Assembly (NCBI GenBank): GCA_947044405.1
Contig: CAMRHE010000054.1
Coordinates: forward strand, 6,215,501-6,279,500
Direction of reading: 5' to 3'
Length of the DNA: 64,000 bases
From: Leptodactylus fallax
Taxonomy: Eukaryota; Chordata; Amphibia; Anura; Leptodactylidae
Shown here: piece by piece, positions 49,511 to 60,300 of the stretch
How the letters are laid out: every line of letters starts with the position of its first letter
How positions within the stretch are numbered: position 1 is the first letter of the stretch
The notes under the pieces: model-generated
Database searches by the model: none
What the model was told of the DNA's origin: nothing
The model's input: only the letters and a program-made list of their open reading frames with translations
Program-made: the position numbers and the translations under genes

Positions 49511-52019
49511 ATAATGCACAGTGCCCTCCAATATGCCCCAACACTGTAAATGAGACATGGTTCCTGAAAACTATAATAGCAAAAACTGCCCTCCAAAAAG
49601 TTTTCTGTCTCGCAGTGTGCCCATAAAAAAGTTTACATCCACAAATGGGGTATTGTAGTGTTCAAGCAAAATTGTGTAACAAAATGTGTGGTGCATTTTC
49701 TCCTTTAACCCCTTCTTAAGATGAAAAATTTCAGGTTAAAGTGACATTTTATTGAAATAAAAAAAAGTAATTTTTAATTTTCACGTCCCAATGGTAAAAA
49801 ATTCTGTGAAGCACCTGTAGGGTTAAAATGCTCACTATATCCCTTGATAAATTTCTTGAGGGGTCTAGTTTCCAAAATTGTGTCAGTTCTTGGGGTTTTG
49901 TTCTGATCTGGTACCTCAGGGGCTCATCAAATGCAACATGACACCTGAAAATGATTGCAGTAAAATCTGTCCTCCAAAATCCTAATAGTGCTCCTTCTGT
50001 CTTTCTGTGTTTCCATACATACATTTACATCCACATGTGGAATAATGTCATGCAAAATTGTATAACAGATTGTGGAATGCATTTCATCCTTTAACACCTT
50101 GTGAATGTGTAAATTCTAGGGCTAGATGAATATATTAGTGAAAGAAATTGAAATGTGTATATTAAATTTCACCTTCATTTTATTTTAATTCCTGTGAAAT
50201 GCTGATAGGGTTAAGGTTAACTTCCTAAATGCTGTTATGAATTATTTCACAAATGCAGTTTTAAGAATGGGGTGTTTTATGGAAGTATCTATTACAAAGG
50301 TCTTTCAAAGACCCTTCAGAAAGAACTGAACAGGTTGCTTGAAAAATGGGTTTTGGAAATGTTCTTGAAAATTTGGAAAATTGTTGTTTCACTTGTAATC
50401 CTAATAATATTTGAAAAAAATTAAAGGGTGATTAAAGTTTAATGTCAATGTATTGCTTCGTTGCCGAGATATTAATTTATTTTACAATATGTAGATGAGC
50501 AATCTGGATCACTGAGGACAGCTCCATTGCTCCAAACTGATATTCTCCACGCTGCTCAAATACACCCTCCTTCCCTCCTCCCTTTTTTGAGTGATAGTGC
50601 CAGGCAGCTATGCTGAAATCCCGCTTGGCCCTGTGTTCTCACATTCGCCCCGCCATATTAGATCAGAGTGGGACTTAGCAGTATGGAGCTGTCCTTAGTG
50701 CTCCAGACTCTTCACTTGCATTTTAAGGGTTGTGTGTGCTTAATTACCAATGAAAAAAATTTAGCTTGATAATTTTTAGAAATCACTTACTGCCTGCTTG
50801 GGTTTATTGGGTGTAAAATGTTGCAGCATTATTTTTGACATGTAAATAAATCTTTTTTACTTGAAAACTTTTCCAATAATGGATGCTTGGAAAACAACTG
50901 TACTTTAGAAGAGGCAGTTCCAAAAAGGTTCTCCTCATACTGGTTGTGAGGCAACCAATAATTGCAATGGTAAAAGTCTACAATTATTGAAAACTTGTAC
51001 TGTTTTTCAAGACAGTATTATGTGTTTCTTGCAAATAATAAATCTGTACAATTAAAAACATAAAAGTCAACATGGATATGATAATTTAATGATACTATTA
51101 ATGCTGCTTACTACTAATGATAATTAATAATACGTATTTATCTAAATATTTACTGAATTTCAGCATTTTAACTCAAAGTTTGGTGTACCAGTTGAGTTAT
51201 GAAGTTAAATTAAAATATTAATGAGATTAATTAATACAGAAGCGTCAATACCTTCAATACAGAAGGTGGGATTGGCTTTCTCAAGGGGCATGGTCTTTAC
51301 AAAAGGGTACAACTAAATATATTCAGACCCTATATCAGACCCATATAATTCACTGTAGTTGCAAAGTGATGTGCAATAAGGGTGTTTAAAATGTAACTTT
51401 TAAATAAATTGCAAATAAATTCAGTAGATACACCACTATGCTATCATGTGTCTTAAAACCATAAATGATCACTCCATACAGGCAAAAAAACACTGACTGC
51501 AGTGACAGTGCAGGTGTAACAATCTGACATACATCCTAACATTCAAAGGTGGATGCTTACCCAGATAATATCCCACTGGGCTAGACCCCCACTATTAAAG
51601 TCATTACAAAGATGCCTGGCTATACATAATTCTACCCAATAGAATTAGATCCTACGCATTTCTAACTACATTATCATCAAGGTTCTTGATAGTGTATAAA
51701 TGTTATTTCATGATTGTCAGACATACTGACAAAAGCATTGATATCAATATATCAGTGGTGTTGATCCTCATTGAGTGTATGATTTTAACACATGGTTAAA
51801 TAAAATAAGCAATTGTTACTCATTAAATAAAATAAGCAATTATGCCATTTTCATTTCCTTCATTTGATGATCACTATAAATATTGAGGCATTACTAATAT
51901 TATCTAAAACACAGATCTCCCCCCCATTTTGTTAATTTTTATTGTTTGGTTAAATTAGTAAATATTCAAGTAAATTTCAGAGATCCTCCAAAAGGATCAA
52001 TTCAATAGTTTTCTTTCCA
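49511..52019. other. Collagen intron, non-coding repeats only
   Basis: Holds GTTTACATCCACA-type and TTTAACCCCTT-type repeat pieces (49625-50100) and a stretch at about 50440-50720 (ATATTAATTTATTTTAC, GCTCCATTGCTCC, CCTCCTTCCCTCCTCCC) that resembles 60010-60295. No exon found. Confidence 0.4.
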
Positions 52020-52735
52020 AAGATGCTAGTTCACGCCCTCATAATCTCCTGCTTAGACTACTGTAACACTCTTCTCCATGGCGTCCCAGCAAACACTCTC
52101 GCCCCCCTCCAGTCCACCTTAAACTGTGCTGCTCACTTAATACACCTCTCCCCCCGTTCTTCATCGGCCGCTCCCCTCTTCCAGTCCCTTCACTGGCTAC
52201 CCATCGCCCAGCGAATAGAGTTCAAACTACTAACGCTGACATACAAAGCCATCCACAACCTGTCCCCTCCATATATCTCCGACCTAGTCTCCTGCTACCT
52301 GCCCGCACCTAACCTCCGATCCTCCAAAGACCTCCTACTCCGCTTTGCTCTTATCCGCTCTTCACACAATCGTCTCCAAGACTTCTCCCGTGCATTCCCC
52401 ATACTCTGGAACTCACTACCAAGACCCATAAGACTGTCCCCCACCCTCACAAGCTTCAAGAAGGCCCTGAAGACTCACCTATTCAGGCCTACAACCTCCA
52501 ATAACGCTACTGTCACCACACCACCACCTGAACAGCCTCTACCCCCACCTTGTGTCTCTCTCCCTCTTCCCTCATAGATTGTAAGCCCTTGCGGGCAGGG
52601 CCCTCTATCCCACTGTGCCAGTCGGTCAGTGTTTGTATTATCTGTTTTGTATATCTAGTGTACCGTATGTAAATCCTCAAATGTAAAGCACCATGGAATT
52701 AATGGTGCTATATAAATAAACAATAATAATAATAT
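52020..52735 (+). mobile_element. L2-type LINE 3' end
   Basis: 5'-truncated LINE with the end of its reverse transcriptase (52023-52577), then a 3' untranslated part (TAGATTGTAAGCCCTTGCGG, CCATGGAATTAATGGTGC) and an (AATA)n/(TAA)n tail at about 52715-52733. The same 3' part occurs at 19353-19512 and, reversed, at 35957-36292. Confidence 0.88.
52023..52577 (+). CDS. L2-type reverse transcriptase, C-terminal 184 residues
   Basis: Open frame holding only the region after the RT catalytic motifs: LVHALIISCLDYCNTLLHGV, then AAHLIHLSPRSSS, LHWLPIAQRIEFKLLTLTYK, LSPPYISDLV and SFKKALKTHLF. This is the conserved C-terminal end of L2/CR1-type LINE proteins. No stop interrupts it, so the copy is relatively recent, but without endonuclease and catalytic RT it has no activity. 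The Met at 52023 is incidental. Confidence 0.85.
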   Translation: MLVHALIISCLDYCNTLLHGVPANTLAPLQSTLNCAAHLIHLSPRSSSAAPLFQSLHWLPIAQRIEFKLLTLTYKAIHNLSPPYISDLVSCYLPAPNLRSSKDLLLRFALIRSSHNRLQDFSRAFPILWNSLPRPIRLSPTLTSFKKALKTHLFRPTTSNNATVTTPPPEQPLPPPCVSLPLPS

Positions 52736-53022
52736 TTTTGTATACAGAAGTATATCTCCATATGCCAGTACATTGTTGTAAATATGTTTAAAAAAAGAAA
52801 AACTTTGAATTAGATGTTTGGCAAGCTCCTGATGTCACAGTGCACTGAATTCTCATAAAGCTGGCTGCCAAGTGAAAGTGAATATTCAATGTGTGATCTG
52901 GTGAAGAGGCGGGGTAAGTTGACATTTCTGTTCATACAAAAAAAGTTTTGAATAGATTTTCTTATTTTAGATATTTCATTATTTACATATTAAAGGTAAA
53001 AAGCAACTGCAAACAGTCTTAA

Positions 53023-53544
53023 AGGGGTTGTCCAGTTTCAGCAAATAAATGCTGTTGTTTGTATAATGAAAAGTTATAAAATTTTCCAATATACTTTCTA
53101 TATGAATTCCTCATGGTTTTCTAAACCTCTTCTTGGAGTGGGGACATGAAACTTTGGGAGCAACCTGGAAGGAGCACATGAAAATGTAGAGGCAACTGGA
53201 GGGGAACATGAAAATGTGGGGGCAACTGGAGGGGGACATTATAATATAATGTCTGAGGGGCCACAGGGGTGGGACAGGTTAATGTCTGAAGGGCCACAGC
53301 AGTGGGGACAGGTTAAAGTGTGATGCATACAGGGACATTTGACTGTGTGATGGGCCACTGAAGGACATTATATTGTATGGGGCCTCTAGCAAAGCTTCAT
53401 ACTGTGTAAGGGCCACTAAGAATCATTAAACTATGGTGGAGGCATTATAATTTGTGCAAGTTAGTTATTTTTAAGTGTTGGTGATAGGGAGGCTCATTTA
53501 TGAAACCTTTGCACAGGGCCCACCAATGTGTTAAAACGGCCCTG
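53023..53544. repeat. TTAA-MITE left end joined to a hAT-3 right end
   Basis: 53023-53130 begins AGGGGTTGTCCAGTTTCAGC after TTAA (53019-53022), like the left end at 28523. From about 53140 it gives way to minisatellite-like units (GGGGGCAACTGGAGGGGGAC) and then to a close match of the hAT-3 end (TGAAACCTTTGCAC, CCACCAATGTGTTAAAA, CGGCCCTG at 53544). The second half is therefore a truncated hAT-3 copy. Confidence 0.7.
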
Positions 53545-54196
53545 GTTAAGGTGGGTTCACACTACCATTGTTAATGTCCATTGCAATCATCCATGTAACA
53601 GGCACAGACTGAGTCTATGTCCGTTCCCATTGACACTAATGTGAACAACATAACGGACACTATCTTCTGTCAAGTTTGTTTACTTTTGTAATGAAGAAAA
53701 AATTGTGCACGCAGGACTTTTTCTTCCATCAGAAAAGTAAACAGAAATGATGGAAGATAGCTTACATTGATGTCAATGGGAACGGACACAGACTCAGTAC
53801 AAATATGGTAAGTGTAGTGCTATGCTTGCTGTATGCTACTGATGCTGCATCCTGCTATATGTGCCGTCTGCATCCTGAAACTGACATCAGGACCCAGTGC
53901 AGTGGAATGCCCAGAACAGGAGAGGACCAGGAAGTGGTGAACAATACTATTGCCAACTATACTCACTTCCTGTTCCAAAGAGCACTTCCATCACTGATGT
54001 ACTGAAGAAACAGCTCTCATTAGCAGCCATTTAGGTTTTATTTTAAATCAAATTTTGCCCTCTTACTGTAGTGCGGTTGCACCTTTCAGCAGTGGTCAAC
54101 TAGCATACTCTTAGTGGTCTGTGGCTATGCAGTTCCACTGAGAGCAAACTGCGATGCATTGCAAATTCTGCCACTTTCAAGTCAAAGTCAGCATAA
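53545..54196. other. Collagen intron, nothing recognised
   Basis: Contains an inverted pair around 53615-53660 and 53765-53800 (CTCAGT..GTCCGTTCCCATTGAC-type), probably a decayed foldback repeat. No exon. Confidence 0.4.
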
Positions 54197-54523
54197 AGGG
54201 GATCTATCACCATAATCCAGCCCCACAGATAGATAGATATGTTAGGGTGTTTTCCCTTATGAATCTGTCATCAAGATATCACAGTTTTAGTCAATATGTA
54301 AAAGAGTTATTTGGAGCAATGAGAGTTTTACTATTGCTCAAAAGAGGTAAGCAGCAAAGCCCTCATTGCTCCAAAGAGTTTATTTGCATATTGACAAAAA
54401 CTACAATATCTCAGCAATGGAAGCAATGATTCACAAGAGGAAAACGCTGTTAAATATAGGTGACCCTAACCTATCTAACTGTGGAGCTGGGGTAATATTT
54501 TAGATTGTGGTGACAGACTCCCT
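54197..54523. mobile_element. MITE, AGGGGATCTATCACCA ends
   Basis: Left AGGGGATCTATCACCATAAT; right, reversed, AGGGAGTCTGTCACCACAAT. TTAA follows on the right (54524-54527); on the left there is ATAA (54193-54196). Same family as 57382-57701. It is non-coding. Confidence 0.65.
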
Positions 54524-54527
54524 TTAA

Positions 54528-55463
54528 CTTTGCTAGTAATTTTTTCTACAATAGTTTTTTTTCATCCTTGAGCCTTCGGTGCCCATAACTCTGTCACTGG
54601 TTCACCGGTTGGCTTTCCTTGGACCACATTTGGAAAATACTAACTACTGAATACTGAAAGCACCACCCAAAATAAGATAATGAATGCTATTCACTCCACC
54701 TGTCAGTGACAAAGTAGATTACTCCCTGATAACAGCACAATTCTAGTGTCTGACACTTTTGATACAGAGAGTAGTCCAAGTTTTAAGAACCATTTAGATA
54801 CTTTTACAACTTGCACATAAGAAAAGGTATGTGGCTTCATTGGAGAGGGTGAGTGGCCTAAGTTGCACCACCATGCGCAAAACATGCACCAAAAGTTTGC
54901 CACACAGGAAGTGTAAAATTAGACTTGACAGTCTAATAATGTGATGGATTTATCATCCAGCATCAGGCACTGTGATAAATCTGAAGCATTTTAAGACTAT
55001 CTAAGCCCCCCAAATTTCTGCCTCTATAAATTGGTTGTTTGGAAGCACTGGGAGAAAAAAAATTCATCATTCCCTCTAAGGCAGTTTTCTGGCACCAGGA
55101 CCTTTCTTGCACCAGACGTGTGCCTCAAGTCTTCGATCCGCACCCTGCCACATGTCCCAATCCGTGGGGACGCTGACAAATTTATTATAACTCATGCCAC
55201 TTTTCGGGTGTGAGTTATAATGGAAATCTATGCAAGTTCCTAACTGGTGTAGATTTCCATTCTGGCTCAGGGATGTCAGACTGATTTACAAAAAGGCCGC
55301 AGTTTCTTAATAAATCTCTCTTCCCCTGGCGTATGTTATGATTCTGTTTTTATTACAGTTTATTTTAGGCTTTTTATGCAATATTTTGGTTACCCATATT
55401 TCTTGGTCTGTGAGACAAATCTTAAGAGAATTTTTTTTAGAGACCACTGATATAAAGTGGTCA
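54528..55463. other. Collagen intron with decayed MITE
   Basis: About 54940-55322 resembles the GGGGCAGATTTA family (ATGGATTTATCATC on the left, TTAATAAATCTCTC on the right). No coding signal until the LINE starts at 55464. Confidence 0.4.
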
Positions 55464-56480
55464 TTGGGGTAGATGATGCCTTCATCCACCTTCTGCACAG
55501 GGCTCTGTCTCACCTGGAGAAACCAGGGAACACGGTGAAAATAATGTTCTTTGATTTCTCCAGTGCTTTTAACACCATACAACCCGGGTTACTGAGAGAC
55601 AAGCTGGGCCTTGCTGGAGTGGACCACCACCTCTCTAACTGGATCCTAGACTACCTCACAAATCAACCTCAATACGTGAGAGCCCGAGACTGTGTATCAG
55701 ATACTGTGATATGTAATACGGGGGCACCTCAGGGTACAGTTCTTGCCCCTTTCCTCTTCACACTGTACACTTCAGATTTTAGGTGGAACTCATCTAGCTG
55801 CTACCTACAGAAGTATTCTGACGACTCTGCAATAGTAGATCTCATCACAGACGATGATGACAGGGAGTACAGGGAACTGAAACGGGATTTTGTGGACTGG
55901 TGCCAGCGGAACCACCTGAAGATTAACGCGGGGAAGACCAAGGAGATGGTGGTGGACTTCCATAAATGCAGATGCTCTCCTAAACCAGTGGACATCCTGG
56001 GGACGGGCATCGAGATTATGAACACCTATAAGTACCTGGGTTTGCTCCTTAATAATAAGCTGGACTGGGCAGATCACATGGAGGTCCTGTACAGGAAGGG
56101 CCACAGCAGGCTCTACCTGCTTAGGAGGCTGAGAGCCTTTGGAATCCGGGGGGCACTTCTTAGGACTTTCTTCAACTCGGTAGTGGCATCAGCCATCTTC
56201 TTCGGAGTGGCTTGCTGGGGGAGCAGTATATCAACCAGGGACAGAAAGAAACTTGACAAGCTGATTAGAAGGGCCAGCTCTGTCCTGGGGAGCCCCCCTG
56301 GACCCAGTGCAGGTGGTGAGTGACAGAAGGATACTGTCCGTGGGGAGCTCCATGCGGGAGAAGAAGTCCCATCCCATGCATGAGACCGTGATCACGCTGG
56401 GCAGTTCTGTCAGTGACCGACTGCTCCACCCTAAGTGTGAGAAGGAGCGTTATCGGAAGTCTTTCCTCCCCACCGCGGTT
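55464..56480 (+). pseudogene. LINE reverse transcriptase fragment
   Basis: The open frame to 56323 has motif A (FDFSSAFNTI), motif B (GAPQGTVLAPFLF) and YSDD, but lacks the N-terminal fingers and endonuclease. At about 56290 there is an extra base in a C-run (GCCCCCCTGG against GCCCACTGG in the other copy), which shifts the frame; the C-terminal part continues in another frame to about 56480. It is dead on arrival because of the 5' truncation. Confidence 0.87.
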
Positions 56481-56644
56481 AAATTCCACCCCCCCCCCCC
56501 CGTTACTTCCTATCTGTCTGTCTACTATCAATGTAATGCCTCTTACCTTGGAACATTCCTGTTCATGTTGTATTTGTATTTGTATCTGCTTATCTTTGCT
56601 GCTGTAACACACTGAATTTCCCCATTGTGGGACTATTAAAGGAC

Positions 56645-56676
<32 letters not shown>
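55464..56676 (+). mobile_element. Second copy of the L2/CR1/Rex1-like LINE, truncated
   Basis: Matches 39153-40452 closely from CATTGGGGTAGATGATGCC onward and ends in the same 3' sequence with an (ATT)n tail at 56646-56676. The 5' truncation point lies within the reverse transcriptase. About 73 bp present in the other copy before the poly-C run are missing here (near 56482). Confidence 0.9.
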
Positions 56677-56677
<1 letters not shown>

Positions 56678-56886
56678 AAAGTTCTCTTGAAAGCTGTATT
56701 CGGTACAATATGTAACGGTTTTAATTTAGACCGCTTAAACTTCACTAATTCCATGGGTAGTAAATTATAGAAGTTACTGAATGTGCCTGTAAAAAATAAG
56801 TTTTCAAATTCTTCTTTATACATATACACATTTAATAGTTACAGATTCTTATCTAGATAAAGGTAACATGACCTAGGCATACTTAC

Positions 56887-56970
56887 CTTGGGGCCAGGAG
56901 GTCCTATTTCTCCAGGCGGACAAATGCAGGGAGCTGTTGTTGAGCCAACATCACTTGGACCATTTAAACA
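56887..56970 (-). CDS. Collagen exon: non-collagenous lead into first Gly-X-Y
   Basis: On the minus strand the acceptor GCTCATTTCCCAG is followed by 28 codons and a strong donor AAG|GTAAGT. The exon opens with Cys (CLNGPSDVGSTTAP), has a CIC pair and then starts the helix with PPGEIGPPGPK. It is phase 0 at both ends. A short Cys-containing segment next to the first Gly-X-Y repeats is usual at domain borders in FACIT collagens (types IX, XIX, XXI and XXII among others), where the cysteines help link chains. I cannot say which type. The next exon in order (32758-32820) begins GDPG, keeping the triplet register across a 24-kb intron. Confidence 0.85.
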
Positions 56971-57270
56971 CTGGGAAATGAGCAAGGAAAATATATATAT
57001 ATATTTTTTTTTTCCAAATGAATATTTCAGTTTATTAAGTTTTTTTATTTCCAACATATGGCATTTAATATTTCATTATATTATTGTATTAAAATATCTT
57101 AAAAATGAAAATTCATATGTTTGATAACAGTTTCATAAAGATATCAGTTATGAAATATTTGTAAGACATTTATACAAATTGTTATTATTGTGGATTATGG
57201 ATTTTCCATAATATTACGCTCAATAAAAAAATATTACCTTTTGCTCTTTGTAAAATAAACTTTTACATAC

Positions 57271-57279
57271 CTCTCCATT
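57271..57279 (-). CDS. Candidate 9-nt collagen microexon
   Basis: Minus strand: a pyrimidine-rich acceptor (TTTTTATCTTTCAG), nine bases coding Asn-Gly-Glu, and a good donor (GTATGT). It lies 300 bp upstream of the 56887-56970 exon and would join it in phase 0 (NGE then CLNG). No other exon was found near it, so support rests on splice signals and phase only. Confidence 0.45.
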
Positions 57280-57381
57280 CTGAAAGATAAAAATATTTAT
57301 ATATTTCTTAAAGGTAAATCAGAAAGAAATTAGAAGAAGAATAAGTAACAACATTTTTGCAGCTTCAACACTACAAATTAA

Positions 57382-57701
57382 AGGGACTCTGTTACCAAAA
57401 TCCAGCATATCAACCCAACCCTACAGATAGATACATAGGTCACCTGAATCAAACTGTGAATCAGTGGCTCCATTGCTGGGATATCTCCATTTTTCTCAAT
57501 ATGCAAATGAGCTCTTCAGAGCAACAAGGTTGCTTCTTAGGAGCAATAGCAATGTCTTTGAGCACATCTGCTTATTGAAAAAAGGTGATATTTCAGCAAT
57601 GGAGGGACTGATTCACAAGGGGAAAAATGCCACTTGATTCAGGTAACCCTAACCTATCTATCTGCTGGGTTGATATACTGGGTCCTGGTGACAGACACCC
57701 T
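57382..57701. mobile_element. MITE flanked by TTAA (AGGGACTCTGTTACC ends)
   Basis: Left AGGGACTCTGTTACCAAAAT; right, reversed, AGGGTGTCTGTCACCAGGAC. TTAA is present at 57378-57381 and 57702-57705. Same family as 54197-54523. No coding capacity. Confidence 0.75.
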
Positions 57702-58013
57702 TTAAGAACTGAAAATTCTTAATGTCTTGTATTCTTAGTATATACATGTATATTTCCATTCTATATTATACGAAAAAGCTACACTACACAATATTCAGTG
57801 TCAAAGTGATATACTGTATACCATATTTTTCAGACTATAATACACACTTTTTTTTCCCCCAAATTTGGGAGGAAAATGGGGGTGCGTCTTATAGTCCAAA
57901 TGTGGTGGGGGAGTGGCGAGGTGGAGCAGAGTCGCCCAGAGTACCAAGCAGCACCATGATAGTGATTGGGGAAAGCCTGGTTATTATTATTTATAATTTT
58001 TCCTGGGCCTCCG

Positions 58014-58057
58014 ATTATTATACACTGGGGTCTGAGAAGACCCCAGTGTATAATAAT
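58014..58057. repeat. Perfect 20-bp hairpin, best copy of the shared module
   Basis: Arms 58014-58033 (ATTATTATACACTGGGGTCT) and 58038-58057 are exact reverse complements around a 4-nt GAGA loop. It is preceded by TTCCTGGGCCTCCG as in the other copies of the module. Confidence 0.9.
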
Positions 58058-58074
58058 AGCACATGGAGGATATT

Positions 58075-58235
58075 ATACTGTGGGAAGCATATTGTACTGT
58101 GGGGGCCACTCTGGGAAGCATATTGTACTGTGTGGGGGTCACTGTGAACAGCATATTGTACTGTGTGGGGGCCACTGTGAGGAGCATATTGTATTGTGTC
58201 GGGGCCACTTTGGCAAGCATATTGTACTATTTGGG
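58075..58235 (+). repeat. Minisatellite, about 33-bp unit
   Basis: About five units of GGGGGCCACTGTGAGGAGCA followed by TATTGTACTGTGT. It is related to the hAT-1 minisatellite (GGGGCCACTATGGAGCATAA) and follows the hairpin module directly, as in hAT-1. Confidence 0.85.
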
Positions 58236-58851
58236 GGCCAGTCAGTGCAGGCATGTTAGGAGAAGAAAGCCTGCGCCGCCTGTATGTGGCTCCATCACGT
58301 GACTGGTGTGTCCCACATTAACATAGGCAAATTCCACTGCAGGGCCACCTGTCAATGTGGCCCTGCACCTGTTGCAAAACTACAACTCCTATTACCCTTG
58401 GACAGGTTGGGATGATGGGAGCTGTAGTTTTAGCAACAGCTGCAGAGCCACAAAGACAGCCACTGCTGTCTGCATGCAAGAGTGTTGCACAACCTGTGGC
58501 CCTCCAGCAGCAGATTCCCCCCATATTTTTTTTTCCTATTTTCTTCCTTTAAAATCTGGGTGCGTCTTATAGTCCAAAAATATGGTATATGTTTGGATTT
58601 TTTTTTTTTAATATTATGCAATCACTAATACGTGATAAGATGTGTACCATGCAGTTGAATGGATAGTTTAATAACTGGATTTGTGATTATCTTACAGGAA
58701 GACCAGTTTGTGTGTAATGATTCTTGTATTTTGGAAATATTTGTGAGTTACACTGGGGAGAAATGGCAAGAAAAGAAAATCCAGTGAGATGGTACCTGTC
58801 AGTATTTTAGGGTGGATGGTGGATATGGTTGAATGTTTTAAGTATCTAGGA

Positions 58852-59009
58852 GAGGGGTAGGAAACCCTCATCACTCCAGCTGTTGTAAAACTACAACTCC
58901 CACCATGCATACTTGCTCTGCTGTTCTTGGAACTCCCATGGAAGTGAATGGAGCATGTTGGGAGTTGTAGTTTTACAGCAGCTGGAGTGCTGAAGGTTGC
59001 TGACCCCTG
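58852..59009. mobile_element. hAT-type foldback MITE, 158 bp
   Basis: Ends GAGGGGTAGGAAACC and, reversed, CAGGGGTCAGCAACC are flanked by ATCTAGGA (58844-58851) and ATCTAGGC (59010-59017), an 8-bp duplication with one difference. The interior is a long foldback (CTCCAGCTGTTGTAAAACTA and its reverse). The ends resemble those of hAT-2 (12836-14468), so the same transposase may have moved both. Confidence 0.8.
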
Positions 59010-59017
59010 ATCTAGGC

Positions 59018-59558
59018 AATTATTTGAATTATAGACTCAACTGAAAAGAAAATGGTGAAAGGGTATATAAGAAATCTTTAGTTGGCTGTAATTTTGCCGT
59101 AAGTTTTGGTTATTTAATGTTTGCAATACATTGCTGTAGATGTTTTATGAATTGGTGGTATCTATTGTTTTCTTTTTTGGCATGATGTGATGGGTGATAA
59201 GGTTTGCAAGGCTGAGATTAAGAGACTAAATAAGGTGATAACAAAAGCTTCTTGCTGCTGTTTGAGGAATTGCAGGGAAGATTATGTATAAATTTAGGGA
59301 TAGTCTAGCAATTTTATTGCATCTTCTTGGTGTATATACAACTTAGCAGTTTTAGCCAGCAGTTTTGGTCTTTTGTACACATTATAAGTGGTCTTTTGTA
59401 CCCACTGCTATTGCACTTTATAATTTGTGGTTTGGGTTATTATTAAATTGTAGGAATATTTGATGTTTTTTCATGTTTTTATATATTTATTTTTGTTTTA
59501 TGCGTATTGTATTTAATGTTTTACATGTTATGTTTTGATGGAGCTCTTGTAAACACAG
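59018..59558. other. Intergenic or 5' intronic sequence, nothing recognised
   Basis: AT-rich, without exon signals or repeat ends. It is upstream of the most 5' collagen exon found. Confidence 0.4.
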
Positions 59559-59887
59559 TGGGGCATATTTATTATGCCTTTTACTCTAGTTTTCTGGAAT
59601 ACAAGGTATAAAAAGTTGATACTTTTTGTAAAAAATTTGGTTTTGTGTAAAAAAAAAATTTGACTTTTTAAACTCTGCATTGCAATCGCCACAATCCCCA
59701 AAAGAGGGAATGTGGTGGTAGCATGCAGGGGGCGTATCATCATTTACATCAGAAATCTGACGTAAACGATGGGGAAACTTTACGCCAGTGCAGTCATGCA
59801 GCTCGTCATATATGAGAGACGCCCTTCGCTGGATCCGGAGCTATGAAGTCTGGCATTAGTAATACCAGTCTTCATAAATATGCCCCA
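59559..59887. mobile_element. MITE with TGGGGCATATTTAT ends
   Basis: Left GTGGGGCATATTTATTATGC; right, reversed, ATTGGGGCATATTTATGAAG. It has an interior resembling 31205-31385 (GTCTTCATAAAT, ACGCCCTTCGCTGGA). Non-coding. Confidence 0.6.
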
Positions 59888-60300
59888 ATAATTTCTCATT
59901 TTGGGATGAATAAAGTTACTATCAATTTACCTTTCTATCTAGTCCAATGTACCATAATCCATTAAAACCTAGACTAACTAACACTAACTAACTCACTAAT
60001 CTGGCTATTTACGTTGCTCTGATACCTACCGACACTGCCCAGGAACACCCTCCTTCACCCCTCCCACCCCAGGGATCTAAGTTGAAATCTTTCCTGGCCC
60101 TGTCACTCAAAGAAGGGGGGAGTGTGCAGTGTATCAGTTTAGAGTGACAGAGCTACTCTCAGTGATCCAGACTACTCACTTGCATATTCTGAAATAAATG
60201 AATATCTCAGCAACAGAAGCACAAATATTCATGGAGAAAAAGTGCTACATTCAGGTGAACTGTTTTAATATGCTTCACTCTGGTGACAGACTCTCCTTAA

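Larger units (their letters stand above)
57821..58585. mobile_element. Non-autonomous TIR element (CCATATTTTT..GACTATAA ends)
   Basis: Left CCATATTTTTCAGACTATAA; right, reversed, CCATATTTTTGGACTATAAG. TATA lies outside both ends (57817-57820 and 58586-58589), possibly a target duplication. GTGCGTCTTATAGTCCAAA occurs near both ends in the same orientation (57882 and 58560). Inside are a perfect hairpin (58014-58057), a minisatellite (58075-58235) and a CTACAACTCC..GGGAGCTGTAG foldback (about 58379-58440). The superfamily is not determined. Confidence 0.65.

Noticed and set aside
59925..59970. Minus-strand sequence with GGATTATGGTACATTGGAC next to GTAAA, a possible collagen exon
   Set aside because: In-frame stop codon and only two glycines in register.
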